A stretch of DNA of 64,000 nt from assembly GCA_021397845.1 (NCBI GenBank), contig CM038051.1:17952827-18016826 (forward strand), given 5' to 3'. The position numbers were made by a program, and so were the translations under genes. Shown here one piece after another: positions 36,441-47,865 of this stretch. Source of the stretch: Areca catechu (taxonomy: Eukaryota; Streptophyta; Magnoliopsida; Arecales; Arecaceae). Each line of letters begins with the position of its first letter. Within the stretch, counting starts at the first letter, position 1. Under the pieces are notes generated by a model that saw nothing but the letters and a program-made list of their open reading frames with translations, searched no databases and was not told the origin of the DNA.

Positions 36441-38492
36441 TGAAAGGAAAACTAGTAGCGAGCATGCTTTCCAGTTTAAAACTTTTTCAAAATAACATGC
36501 AACGGAAGCATGATAAAGAAGATTAACATTTAATCTAAGCATGCTTTTAGAATTATTCTATGCTACTTAGCCCAAGATCTTGCATGAATGATTAATATAA
36601 ACTATGAAATCATGAACTCATGCAATGAACGTTTCAAAGCAACATATCTATATATGTAAAACCATACCTCGTATGAAGTGGAGATGCTCTCCGCTGCGAA
36701 AGATCTATAAGGAGGAAGAAGAACTCTGCTTAGCCGCACACGTGTATGGCCTCTACAGGTGCTTCACACCAAGGCTCTTTCAAAATCTACTTCCACTCCA
36801 AGTGCTAGCTTATTGTGGAACAATTTGATCGAAACTCCTTTTCTTCTTTCGATGCCGGACGCTCCGAATGAATGAAGAAACTCAAGAGGTGGAGAATGAG
36901 TCGTTGGAACCCTTCCTAAACACTCAATTCTAAGACCTAGATCACTAGGTACAAATATGCACACTCTTTTCAAAAAATCTCATACCCATAAAACTAGAGC
37001 CTTTCCTAGTTTCTTCCCTTTGATTTTTCCAGCATTTCTTTGCTGAATTCTCTCTGATTTTCGTCCTCCCATTTCAGTCCATTATGTAGATGGAGAGGGA
37101 GAGGGAGAGTGGGGAGTTATGGGTGATAATGGAGTGGTAATGGGTAGTTATGAGGAGTTATGGTCATGGAAAGTTACATAACTCCCCAAAACTGAATTTA
37201 AACTTATTTAAATTCAGATTAATGTGTTAATTGATTTCAGTTCATAACTGAAATCAATTGGGTCAAGTGTGCATATATTGGGTTCAACCTAATTGGACCC
37301 AAACCTATTTTGAACCAAATCCTATTTGCTTCGTTCCAAATTTTTATAGCTCAATCAAATTGTGCTATCAAGTAATCATATTACTTAATTCACCTCCATG
37401 CATCACCAATTATTAGTAAAAATTTTATGTCACAACCTTCTGTGACATCAAGTGTCTACACTTGCGAAATCAACAAGTGTCGACACTTACACAAGTGTCG
37501 ACACTATCAAAAATATCAAGTGTTGACACTTGGGTAAAGAAAAACACTTTTTCTTTGTGAGTCCACGAACGATTCCCAATCATTCTCCGATCACTAGATC
37601 AAGTAGAAACCCCTATGGTGTGTGACCCCATAGGTTCGAACACAAAGCCAGTAGCACTGGAACATTTCCAATACCAGTCAAAATCGCCATCTAGCAATGA
37701 CACCCGACGTCCGGATAGGTCGAAGTTGCAGAGCAACAATCAAGAACCAGGAGATATGAAAACCTTGTAATTAATCTCTTTGACCTCAATGCTCAGGAAG
37801 ACTTAGGGTTAAATTGCCCAACCCATAAAGTCCATCAACAATGTGTCTCAACCTCACAAGTCCTGTAACACTTTACAGAGACTACCCTGGCCAAGGTTTT
37901 GCTAAATTGAAACACAGTAAGATATCTGCTCCAAACACTTTGGAGGGGTCAATCCCATCTTGATCCGATCACTGCTACACGAGTACTTAACTGTACCCAG
38001 AAACTTTCCGTCCCTGGATTAGAAATCCAGATAGTCCACCACCAAAGTACAGTGAGTTGCTTGCAAGCTACCATGACGATCTCATGTCTGAGGGATAACT
38101 ACGTCATATCAAAACTCTAGGCATAAAAAGTACAGACGGGTCACGTTCGATGAAATGTCAAACACAACATCTGCATGCCATACCAGTGTCTCCACACTCC
38201 TTGGTTAAGAGGTCAACCAACGACTATGGTACACAACGACCTATACTTGATATACTATCATCATGAAATAAGTGTATCATTTGGTCACGAACAATTTTAG
38301 GACTATATGATATATCCTCTCTATATCACATACAAATAGTCCTAAGGACTTCATCACTCAAGAACTCATTACAGAAAGATAAAATAGTGATGAACTGCCA
38401 GAATAAATATTTTATTCAATAATATAATTCATATACAATTACATCAAATGTACAATTGTGTAAGTAGAAATTGGCTTTGGGACACATTTTCA
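36441..38492 (-). repeat. Copia 3' LTR
   Basis: On the + strand it starts TGAAAGGAAAACTAG and ends GGGACACATTTTCA. It is highly similar to 44332-46373, with scattered differences and one extra copy of the palindromic motif near 37493. Confidence 0.9.
37451..37533. repeat. Palindromic motif cluster in the copia 3' LTR
   Basis: Four copies of a motif close to AAGTGTCGACACTT, a 14-bp perfect palindrome, at about 37450, 37475, 37493 and 37519. The 5' LTR has three copies at about 45344-45410. Confidence 0.85.
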
Positions 38493-38497
38493 AATAA

Positions 38498-38506
38498 CTC
38501 CCACTT
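38498..38506 (-). other. Copia polypurine tract
   Basis: AAGTGGGAG on the - strand, a few bases upstream of the 3' LTR. It matches the usual plant copia PPT. Confidence 0.7.
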
Positions 38507-38515
38507 GGAGTAAAG

Positions 38516-40600
38516 CTAATCAGAACAGTATCGTATACCCATCTTCCATTTACAATCATTGAGTTCTTGAATTCCAATGGCTTTAGTGAAGGGGTCAGCC
38601 AGGTTCTCCTTTCCGTCGATCTTCAGAAGGTCGATATCATCTCGTTCCATGATTTCTCGTATAAGATGAAACCGGTGCAGAATATGCTTGGTACGCTGAT
38701 GGGACTTCGGCTCTTTGGCTTGAGCAATGGCTCCAGTGCTGTCACAGTACACTGGAACAGGACCATCCAGGGAAGCTGCCACTCCCAGCTCGCCAAGAAA
38801 TTTTCGTAACCAAACAGCTTCCTTTGCTGCATCAGATGCTGCAATATATTCCGCTTCGCATACAGAGTCTGCTACAGTGTACTGCTTGGAACTCTTCCAG
38901 CAGATAGCTCCACCATTCAAGGTAAAAACAAAGCCAGATACACTCTTGCTATCATCCCTATCTGACTAGAAACTGGAGTCAGTATACCCCACAAGTTTCA
39001 AGTCAGGTCCTCCAAAAAGAAGCCACTGGTCCTTCGTATTTCGCAAATACTTCAGGATGGTCTTTGCAACCTTCCAGTATGCTTCACCTGGGTCAGACTG
39101 GTATCGACTCACTATTCCTAATGAGTATGCCACGTCTGGTCTAGTACATGTCATGGCGTACATGATGGACCCTACTACCGAAGCATAAGGAATCCTACTC
39201 ATACGCTCTCTTTCCTCAGGAGATATCGGACAATCCTTCTTTGAAAGAGAAATTCCATGGCCTATCGGAAGATAGCCTTTCTTGGAATTCTCCATGATGA
39301 ACCTTTTCAGCATGGTATCAATGTACGTAGACTGGGACAAACCCAGAAGCTTCCTTGATCTATCCCTATAGATCTTCATACCTAGTATAAAAGAATCTTC
39401 TCCCAAGTCTTTCATAGAATACTGGGATGACAACCAGACCTTTATTCCCTGTAATGCAGGAATGTCATTCCCGATTAAGAGAATGTCATCCACATACAGT
39501 ACAAGAAATACAACTACAGAACCATTTGCCCACTTATATATGCAGGGTTCTTCTTTATTCCTAACAAAACCATACGTCTTGATACACTTATCAAAATGCA
39601 TGTTCCAACTCCGAGATGCCTGCTTTAGTCCATAGATGGACCTACTAAGCTTACATACCTTAGATTCATCTGTGGATGTGAACCCTTCAGGTTGCATCAT
39701 ATACACCTCCTCATCTAGCTCACCATTTAAGAAATCTGTTCAGACATCCATTTGCTAGATTTCATAATCCAGATATGCAGCTAAGGCAAGCATAATCCGA
39801 ATAGACTTGAGCATTGCCACAGGGAAAAACGTCTCGTCATAGTTAATACCATAACGTTGACGATAACCCTTGGTAACCAAACGAGCTTTATAGGTCTCTA
39901 CCTGCCCATCTGCGCCCCGTTTCCTTTTGAAGACCCATTTGCACCCAATGGGTTTTACCCCTTCAGGTGGATCAACCAAAGTCCATATTTTGTTGATTTC
40001 CATGGACTCCATTTCAGATTTCATGGCTCCTAGCTACAACTCAGAATCAGACCTCTGCATTGCGTCCATATAGGTGATTGGATCCTCGTTGTTCTCATCG
40101 AGCTCAATGGGATCACCGTCCCGGACCAAAAAATCGTAGTATCTGTCCGATTGATGCGGTACTCTACCGGATCTCCTTAATGACTGGTCAATAGGGTCAA
40201 GGTTTGATCCTATCATAACGGATTCTGTAGCAGTCCTTGAATGATTTGGTTCTTCTATCTGTTGAACTTCAGTAAGCTCAACATTGGCAGCTTGAGCACC
40301 TTCAGTAAGGTACTCCCTTTCCAAAAAGGTAGCTCTAAGACTGACAAACAACTTTTGTTCCCCAGGCATATAGAAGAAATAACCCTTAGACTCTTTAGGA
40401 TACCCAACAAAGAGGTACCTGTCAGACCTAGGTCTAAGTTTATCTGTTTCCAAACGCTTGACATAAGCCGGACATCCCCAAACCCGAATGTGTGAAAGAC
40501 TCGGCTTACGCCCATTCCATATCTCATATGAAGTTTTGTTAACAGACTTCCTCGGAACTCTATTTAGAAGATAGCATGCTGATTCCAAAGCATACCCCAA
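38516..40600 (-). pseudogene. Copia pol, 3' part: integrase C-terminus, reverse transcriptase, RNase H (stops)
   Basis: One reading frame with stops. 40600-40034 is the integrase C-terminal region (SYEIWNGRKPSLSHIRVWGC, then YLFVGYPKESKGY). 40024-39755 begins the RT (WTLVDPPEGVKPIGCKWVFK, then YKARLVTKGY). 39706-38966 continues it, with the catalytic YVDDILLIG box and SIYGLKQASRSWN. 38920-38516 is RNase H (YTVADSVCEAEYIAASDAAK, then YCDSTGAIAQAKEP, then RTKHI). Stops separate these blocks at about 40034, 39755, 39733 and 38966. The enzyme would copy the element's RNA into DNA in virus-like particles, but here it cannot be made whole. Confidence 0.9.
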
Positions 40601-41628
40601 AAGGAAGTTGACAGAGTTGCAAATCCCATCATGGATCTAACTATGTCCAACAGAGTCCGATTCCTCCTTTCAGACACACCATTTAACTGGGACATCCCAG
40701 GAGATGTCCATTGAGAGAGAATCTCATTCTCTTCAAGATAAGTCAGAAACTCCCCAGAAAGATATTCTCCACCTCGATCTGATCGAAGGATTTTAATAAG
40801 CTTCCCGGTTTGTTTTTCAACTTCATTACGATACCGTTTGAACATTTCAAACGATTCAGATTTATGTCTCATCAAAAAGACATAACCGTACCTTGAGAGG
40901 TCGTCTGTAAACGTAATGAAATATTTATACCCACCCTTGGCATCGACATTCATTGGTCCACATACATCAGTATGTACTAGACTCAAAATGTCATTGGCTT
41001 GTACACCTTTTCCAGTAAAAGGTGACTTGGTAATCTTACCAAGTAAACAAGATTCACAAGATGGCAGTGATTCACAATCACTAACGTTTAGGAGACCTTC
41101 TCCCACTAACCTGTTGATTCTATTCTTGTTTATATGACCTAGCCTACAGTGCCATAGATAAGCATCATTGACATTATCTAATCTAGGACATTTGCATGAA
41201 ATGTACATTACACCAACAGGCTGTGACAAAACATAAATGCCATTCTTAATATGTCCAATCATAACCACAATATCATTCATAATGACTTTGCAAAAATCAC
41301 TCTTGATTAATAGTTCATAACCATTACTAGCCAACTGGCCTACAGAGATAATATTTACAAGGAATGATAGATAATAGTGACAATCACTAAGAACAACTTT
41401 ACAAGACTCGAAAAACAGATTGACAATTTTCAACGCCAGGACTGGAGTTTGACTTCCATTCCCCACATTCAGAAATCTCTCGCCATTCTCGAATCTTCTA
41501 CTAACTTGTAGTCCCTGCAACGTATTGCAAATGTGATAAGGACTACCAGTATCTAATATCCAGTTAGTAGTATCACAAATAGAAAAACAACAAGGATTTA
41601 TCATGTAAATACCTTGTCCAGCAACCTT
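40564..41628 (-). pseudogene. Copia pol, 5' part: protease and integrase core
   Basis: In the same frame as gag, separated from it by one stop at 41629-41631. The protease has WILDTGSPYHIC with the D-T-G triad. A GAG-pre-integrase zinc-finger segment follows (LWHCRLGHINKNRI, then SLPSCESCLLGK). The integrase core has VHTDVCGPM, YFITFTDDLSRYGY, LRSDRGGEYLSGEF and QLNGVSERRNRTLLD, so the D-D-E triad appears kept. A frameshift near 40590 throws the frame off before the C-terminal part. Confidence 0.9.
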
Positions 41629-42467
41629 TTACTGCTTCTTCTTCTTCGGCCTGTTCGGGTCAAGTGTAGCTAGGTAAGCAGAACAATTCCTCTTCCAATG
41701 ACCCGGCTTCTTGCAGTAGAAGCATTCTGCCTGACTCTGGTCAGCCTTCTTCTTAGTCTGACTGGGCCTAGCACTTCGCACCATTTTACTTTTATTCTTT
41801 TTCTTTTTCCCTTTCTTAAAGGGACGACGCCTTGCTGCACTGCCTCCCACTAAATTCACCAAGCTCTTTTGGAGCTGGTGATCCTTTTCATAAGTCTGTA
41901 GTAACCCCATCAACCCATGGTAGTTGACTACAGGCCTTGTTAATCTATAGTGATCTAGAAAAGGTAAGTAGGAGGGAGGCAAAGAATTCAAAATTGCATC
42001 CTTCCCAAGCTGCTCGTGGAAAGGATATCCGAGTTTGGCCAAGCGCTCGATCATCTCGATCATGTACAATACATGATCAGTGACCGAAGACCCTTCAGTC
42101 ATTCGAGCGTTGAAGATGGTAGAGGAAACCTTGTACCTTTCAACGTCATCTGGGGCACCAAAAGATTCCTTCAACTTTTGAAGGATTTCCTCCGGTTGGG
42201 CCTCCTCGAATCTGTGACTGAACTCGTCGTTCATAGCCACCAACATAATGCACCGCACCGTAGTACGGTCAGAGACCCACTTTTGATAAGCATCCCTGAC
42301 TGCAATATGTGCGGTGGGGGCTGGCCCCTCAGGGCCGGATCCGTTAATACATAAAGGATCCATTCGTGCTCGAGAACAATTCTCAGTCTTCGATACCAGC
42401 TATCGAAGTTGGGTCCCATGAGCTTGTCATTATCTAATAATGACCGGAGTGACAGATTAGTAGACAT
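41629..42467 (-). pseudogene. Copia gag (UBN2-type capsid and CCHC zinc knuckle), frameshifted
   Basis: The start at 42467 gives MSTNLSLRSLLDNDKLMGPN and FDSWYRRLRIVLEHEWILYV. A frameshift near 42330 moves to the second frame, which runs to 41629. It includes AMNDEFSHRFEEAQPEEILQ, a capsid-like helical region, a basic KKGKKKKNKSK stretch and one CCHC knuckle, CFYCKKPGHWKRNC. Gag would package the RNA and form the particle. Confidence 0.88.
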
Positions 42468-43774
42468 TATCTGAAAAAGAGAAAACCAAGACTATTTAGT
42501 ATATGAATTATTTAAAACTTAAAGACATGGACTTTTGTCTAAAAGCTCCTCCCACTATTTTATTCAGACTGGTAGCCTCTACCTCCAATCCGAAGAATAA
42601 CACTTATCCCTTAGTGGGTACCAGAATCCAATAAACAATGCATGAGCCCGACTATGGTCGGCCAACCCATGCTCATCTAAAGGTAGGTTCATAACCAGTT
42701 GTTTCTCCAAACAACTCCTAGTAATTTATTTTGCCCCAGGAATACTTCAATCGGCCTTTGGGCTACCTGCTAAAGAAGGTCCCAGTTAGGTCCAACCATT
42801 AACATGACTGATCTTAATGCTTCTAGCTAACAAATGATCAAGCCCGACTTTGGCCAGCTAACCTGACCACCTGTTTAAGTAAGTTGCACTATATCATCAT
42901 ATAATGAATGGCAATTCCAATAGTATGATGACCATCCGATCTATGGATCTGCCGATGATCACCCCACTACTGGACTCGTTACCAAACATCTTAATGGGAG
43001 GCTAAGACAAAAAATTATCATATAATTTCTATCTTTTTAAGGACCTAATAATTTAGAGGTTTTATACATGTTGTGACAGAAGAGAAAAGGATAAGTCATG
43101 GATTATCTTTCACTAACTTCATATGTTAATGAAAGGGTTACATGAACCACAAAATCCATGGGCACCTAAATCAGTCAAGCTAATTAACCTTATTGGCATG
43201 GGCTAACTCGAATCAATGAGCTAACTAATCAAATCTGGTTAACCATATTGGCCAGGTAAGTGAGATCAAGGTTATGGGTTAAGCCATTAACCATCTTTCC
43301 TTATACACCAATATCATTGACCAGGAAAGAGGTAGCCCCAAAAAACCATAGATCAAAAGCCATACTTACCTTAGACACTAATTGGTTCACCAATTTCGAT
43401 TAGGCTAGCCTAAGGAATCGGGTCCTACCACGAAGCCAAGATTAAGTCCATTTAGATGTATGGACCAATCAATCTAACTATTAGATAGATACTAGAGAAG
43501 AACCTTAACTCAACATTTGATTAAGTCAATTCTCTATTAAGTCCAATTCATCTAAACTTAGGTCTAACCCAATTAGGACCTAATTCAAGCTAACCCATTT
43601 AATCCAAAGTTATGAATATGACTTAGATCTTAAAATCATATCCTTAGATCATTTAGTCACTTAGATTTATTTAATTCATAATTAAGTTAATCATACAATA
43701 GATTGAAACATTTTCAATAAACTTTATAAAACATTTTTTACAAGAAAATCCAACTTTTAAATTTCTGTTCACTG

Positions 43775-43945
43775 TGAAGTGTCGACACTTCAGTAGCAAG
43801 TGTGTCGACACTATTCTGAGACAGGTCGACACACAGTGAACCAATTTCTGTGTTTTTGTTTGTGAGTCGACACCTAGAAGCCCAAGTGTCGACACATAGA
43901 CACCCAAGTGTCGACACTGGGTAAGCTAAGTGTCGACACTTGATC
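43775..43945. repeat. Palindromic motif cluster in the copia leader
   Basis: Seven full or partial copies of AAGTGTCGACACTT between the primer-binding site and gag, irregularly spaced (about 43777, 43802, 43823, 43866, 43883, 43904 and 43928). Confidence 0.85.
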
Positions 43946-44311
43946 CAACCCGAGCACAGAAATGCAAAAATCCAAACTTTGTATTTTCTAAACTTGAATT
44001 TTTATGTTAAACTATTTAACATAACAATCATAAACTAACTTTAGAACATTTCTAAAACATTTTATGACTTCAAATTTAGAACATAATAAAGATCAAAACA
44101 TTTTAATCTTTACTTTTTCTTTTCTTTTTCTTCTTCATGAGTCCTTCACAATGGCACCCCGACACGCCATAGGAGATCCCTTTGAATGGGAAGGGTCTTG
44201 CAGCCCTACTTCTCTCGTATGACCGGATGGCTTGGTGAGGCACTCAATCCGAGTACTTGCAAGATATTAAACTGATTTTATAATGTTTATACTAAACATT
44301 CATGCTAGAGT

Positions 44312-44329
44312 AACCTGGCTCCGATACCA
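44312..44329 (-). other. Copia primer-binding site (initiator Met tRNA)
   Basis: TGGTATCGGAGCCAGGTT on the - strand, two bases inside the 5' LTR. It matches the common plant PBS TGGTATCAGAGCC with one difference. Confidence 0.9.
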
Positions 44330-44331
44330 AT

Positions 44332-46373
44332 TGAAAGGAAAACTAGTAGCGAGCATGCTTTCCATTTTAAAATTTTTTCAAAATAACATGCAGCGGAAGC
44401 ATGATAAAGAAGATTAACATTTAATCTAAGCATACTTTTAGAATTATTCTATGCTACTTAGCCCAAGATCTTGTATGAATGATTAATATAAACTTTGAAA
44501 TCATGAACTCATGCAATGAACGTTTCAAAGCAACATATCTATATATGTAAAACCATACCTCGTATGAAGTGGAGACGCTCTCCGCTGCGAAAGATTTAGG
44601 AAGAGGAAGAAGAACTCTGCTTAGCCGCATACGTGTCCGGCCTCTACAGGTGTTCACACCAGGGCTCTTTCAAAATCTACTTCCACTCCAAGTACTAGCT
44701 TGTTGTGGAACAAATTGATCGGAACTCCTTTTCTTCTTTCGATGCCGGACTCTTCGAATGAATGAAGAAACTCAAGAGATGGAGAATGAGTCATTGGAAC
44801 CCTTCCAAATACTCAATCCTAAGACCTAGATCACTAGGTACAAATATGCACTCTTTTCAAAAAATCTCATATCCATAAAACTAGAGCCTTTCCTAGTTTC
44901 TTCCCTTTCTTCCCTTTGATTTTTTCAGCATTTCTTTGCTGAATTCTCTCTCATTTTTATCCTCCCATTTTAGCGCATTATGTAGATGGAGAGGGAGAGG
45001 GAGAGTGGGGAGTTATGGGTGATAATGGAGTGGTAATGGGTAGTTATGGGAAGTTATGGTCATGGGAAGTTACATAACTCCCCAAAACTGAATTTAAACT
45101 TATTTAAATTCAGATTATGTGTTAATTGATTTCAGTTTATAACTGAAATCAATTGGGTCAAGTGTGCATACATTGGGTTCAACCCAATTGGACCCAAACC
45201 TATTTTGAACCAAATCCTATTTGATTCGTTCCAGATTTTTATAGCTCAATCAAATTGTGCTATCAAGTAATCACATTACTTAATTCACCTCCACGCATCA
45301 CCAACTATTAGTGAAAATTTTATGTCACAACCTTTTGTGACATCAAGTGTCTACACTTGCGAAATCAACAAGTGTCGACACTTTCAAAAATATCAAGTAT
45401 CGACACTTGGGTAAAGAAAAATACTTTTCCTTTGTGAGTCCACGAACGATTCCTAATCGTTCTCCGATCACTAGATCAAGTAGAAACCCCTATGGTGTGT
45501 GATCCCATAGGTTCGAACACTAAGCCGGTAGCACTGGAACATTTCCAATACCAGTCAAAATCGCCATCTAGCAATGACACCCGACGTCCGGATAGGTCGA
45601 AGTTGCAGAGCAACAATCAAGAACCAGGAGATATGGAAACCTTGTAATTAATCCCTTTGACCTCAATGCTCAGGAAGACTTAGGGTTAAACTGCCCAACC
45701 CATAAAGTCCATCAACAATGTATCTCAACCTCATAAGTCCTGTAACACTTTACAGAGATTACCCTAGCAAAGGTTTTGCTAAATTGAAACACAGTAAGAT
45801 ATCTGTTCCAAACACTTTGGAGGGGTCAATCCCATCTTGATCCGATCACTGCTACACGAGTACTTAACTGTACCCAGAAACCTTCCGTCCCTGGATTAGA
45901 AATCCAGATAGTCCAGCACCAAAGTACAGTGAGTTGCTTGCAAACTACCATGACGATCTCATGTCTGAGGGGATAACTACGTCCATATCAAAACTCTAGG
46001 CAGAAAAAGTACAGACGGGTCACGTTCGATGAAATATCAAACACAACATCTGCATGCCATACCAGTGTCTCCACACTCCTTGGTTAAGAGGTCAACCAAC
46101 GACTATGGCACACATCAACCTATACTTAATATACTATCATCTTGAAATAAGTGTATCATTTGGTCGCGAATAATTTTAGGACTATATGATATATCCTCTC
46201 TATATCACATACAAATAGTCCTAAGGACTTCATCACTCAAGAACTCATTACAGAAAGATGAAATAGTGATGAACTGCCAGAATAAACATTTTATTCAATA
46301 ATATAATTCATATACAATTATATCAAATGTACAATTGTGTACAGTAGAAATTGGCTTTGGGACACATTTCCCA
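44332..46373 (-). repeat. Copia 5' LTR
   Basis: On the + strand it starts TGAAAGGAAAACTAG and ends GGGACACATTTCCCA. The outer end differs from the other LTR by one substitution and one insertion, so the boundary is uncertain by about 7 bases. Confidence 0.88.
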
Positions 46374-46564
46374 ACCCCACAGCTGCCAGCGTGCCCGCGC
46401 GCACTCGCTCGCTAGCACGCCCGTCCACGCGCCCGCCCGCGCTCACCTGCACGCCTATCCGCGCTCGCCTGAGCTGCGCGCTGGCCCACACGCGCATGGG
46501 TCTAGGCCGGGTCCAACCAGGTGGGCTGGCCGGGCTTCACTTTTTTTTCCCCTGGGTTGTTACA
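46374..46564 (-). repeat. LTR B, second segment
   Basis: Resumes the GC-rich island (GCGTGCCCGCGCGCACTCGC) and ends GGGTTGTTACA, exactly as LTR A ends at 34319. The first 15 bases or so (ACCCCACAGCTGCCA) have no counterpart in LTR A. Confidence 0.75.
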
Positions 46565-46700
46565 CCTTATTCAAAAAATTTAGCTAAAATGTATTATTTG
46601 GATTTCTTGGTCTTATATAGGTATTCAAAGTCTTTCTAGCAAAAAATTGACATAGGACTAAATATATATCTGCATAGATTCTCATAATTTTTGCTACTCC
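46565..46700. repeat. Right flanking copy of the 130-bp repeat with an snRNA-promoter-like core
   Basis: Matches 31978-32110. On the - strand it reads AGTCCTATGTCA, then about 30 bp later CTATATAAGACC. Confidence 0.55.
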
Positions 46701-47372
46701 TATCCATCTTTGAATCTAGCTAGATTAATGTAGATGGGATGTGTATATAGAAGTGCTCTATTTAAAAAAGCTAAATAAAAAAAAATCTTATTTTTTAAAA
46801 GAATTATATAATATACACATAATTTACACCCCATTCACAATGCTGTGGATATTAGGGTGGGCATGGTTCGACTAATTGAACCATTACCCTATTTTAAAAA
46901 ATGAACAAGTTCTATCAATTTTATAAATAATCAAATTAAAATCGAACCGATTATTGATTTTTTTATAAAATATATTTTAAATTGTAATTAATGAAATAAA
47001 TAAACCATATCGAAAACCATCCCAATATTAATTTTATTTTATCAACTTTAAAAATTAAAATAATCTTTCTCTTGAACATAACTTTTTTAAAAATAAAAAA
47101 TAATAAAATATTCTAATATAAGCAAAAAAATAATGTTAATTCTATATAATATCCTACATCTTTTAATTACTGAAAGTCCTTCCGTGCTAAGTATCACAAA
47201 AGGTTATTAAATAATAAATATATAATTGCATTAAATATAATTCTAAATATCAAATGATGAAAGTAATAATTAGGAGAGAAGTATTTTTAGAATTTGATAG
47301 AATAAGATTTTTTATATAAAATAATAAAAATAATAACTAGATCTCCTTTTTATTGGGCAATGGATATCTTAT
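46701..47372. other. AT-rich intergenic, no gene recognised
   Basis: Very AT-rich with no coding frame. The homology of the caulimovirid fragment fades out within a few tens of bases below 47373. Confidence 0.5.
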
Positions 47373-47738
47373 TCATTTTAGGACTTGATTGAGTGGTTTA
47401 TAATTGATTACTAACCTAGGTGCTTCTCTTTCTAGTTCTACATTTTTTTGAACATAAAATGCAGAACAGCTCCAAAGGAAGAGCCTGGGCCAAATCAATT
47501 TCTTTTTGATGAGGTCATTTATTTCTGTTTTATAGTATTCTAGAATTTCTTTGTTCATTTGGATTGGCCTAGCTTTAGTGGATATATTTCTTTCATTGAA
47601 ATCCTTTTTATGTGGAAGTTTTATCACATGTTTCTTTCGATTCCAGAAAATGCTTGGAAGATTGGAACAAGCAGTTTCTTGCATTAGTCTTTTGATATTT
47701 TCAATTTTGTTTTTGTTATGAGGCTTTCTAGTTGTCAT
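47373..47738 (-). pseudogene. Endogenous caulimovirid (pararetrovirus) reverse-transcriptase fragment
   Basis: An open frame of 121 codons covers the start of the RT domain. It shows HKKDFNERNISTKARPIQMN, then EILEYYKTEINDLIKKKLIW, then CSAFYVQKN and PRLVINYKPLN. This wording (KARPIQMN, WSCSAFYV, PRLVINYKPLN) is typical of Caulimoviridae rather than of Ty3/gypsy or copia RT. The frame ends in a stop; similarity seems to go on for about ten codons and then is lost. The catalytic Y-x-D-D part, RNase H and movement protein are absent. It is a dead relic of an integrated pararetrovirus; the genus is not assignable by eye. Confidence 0.75.
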
Positions 47739-47744
47739 TCTATA

Positions 47745-47865
47745 TATGTGTTAACACTTGAATTTCAGGTATCAGCACTTAGATTTCAGGTGTCAGTACT
47801 TGGATTTTTAGGTATCAACACTTGATTTTCAGGTGTCAATACTTGGCATGCCAGTGCTGAAACTT
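47745..47865. repeat. Short tandem repeat, about 22-27 bp period
   Basis: Five diverged units of the form AGGTRTCARYACTTGATTTC. They resemble a decayed version of the AAGTGTCGACACTTG motif of the nearby copia element. Confidence 0.7.

Larger units (their letters stand above)
36441..46373 (-). mobile_element. Ty1/copia LTR retrotransposon, degenerate
   Basis: Two LTRs of about 2.04 kb (36441-38492 and 44332-46373) flank a 5.8-kb interior on the - strand. Primer-binding site, gag, protease, integrase, RT, RNase H and polypurine tract follow in the copia order (integrase before RT). It carries two frameshifts and several in-frame stops. It is inserted in the GC-rich part of LTR B. No matching target-site duplication is seen, and about 15 unexplained bases follow the outer LTR end. 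Confidence 0.92.

Noticed and set aside
47745..47865. CRISPR-like short regular repeats
   Set aside because: Diverged tandem units without unique spacers in a plant nuclear sequence.
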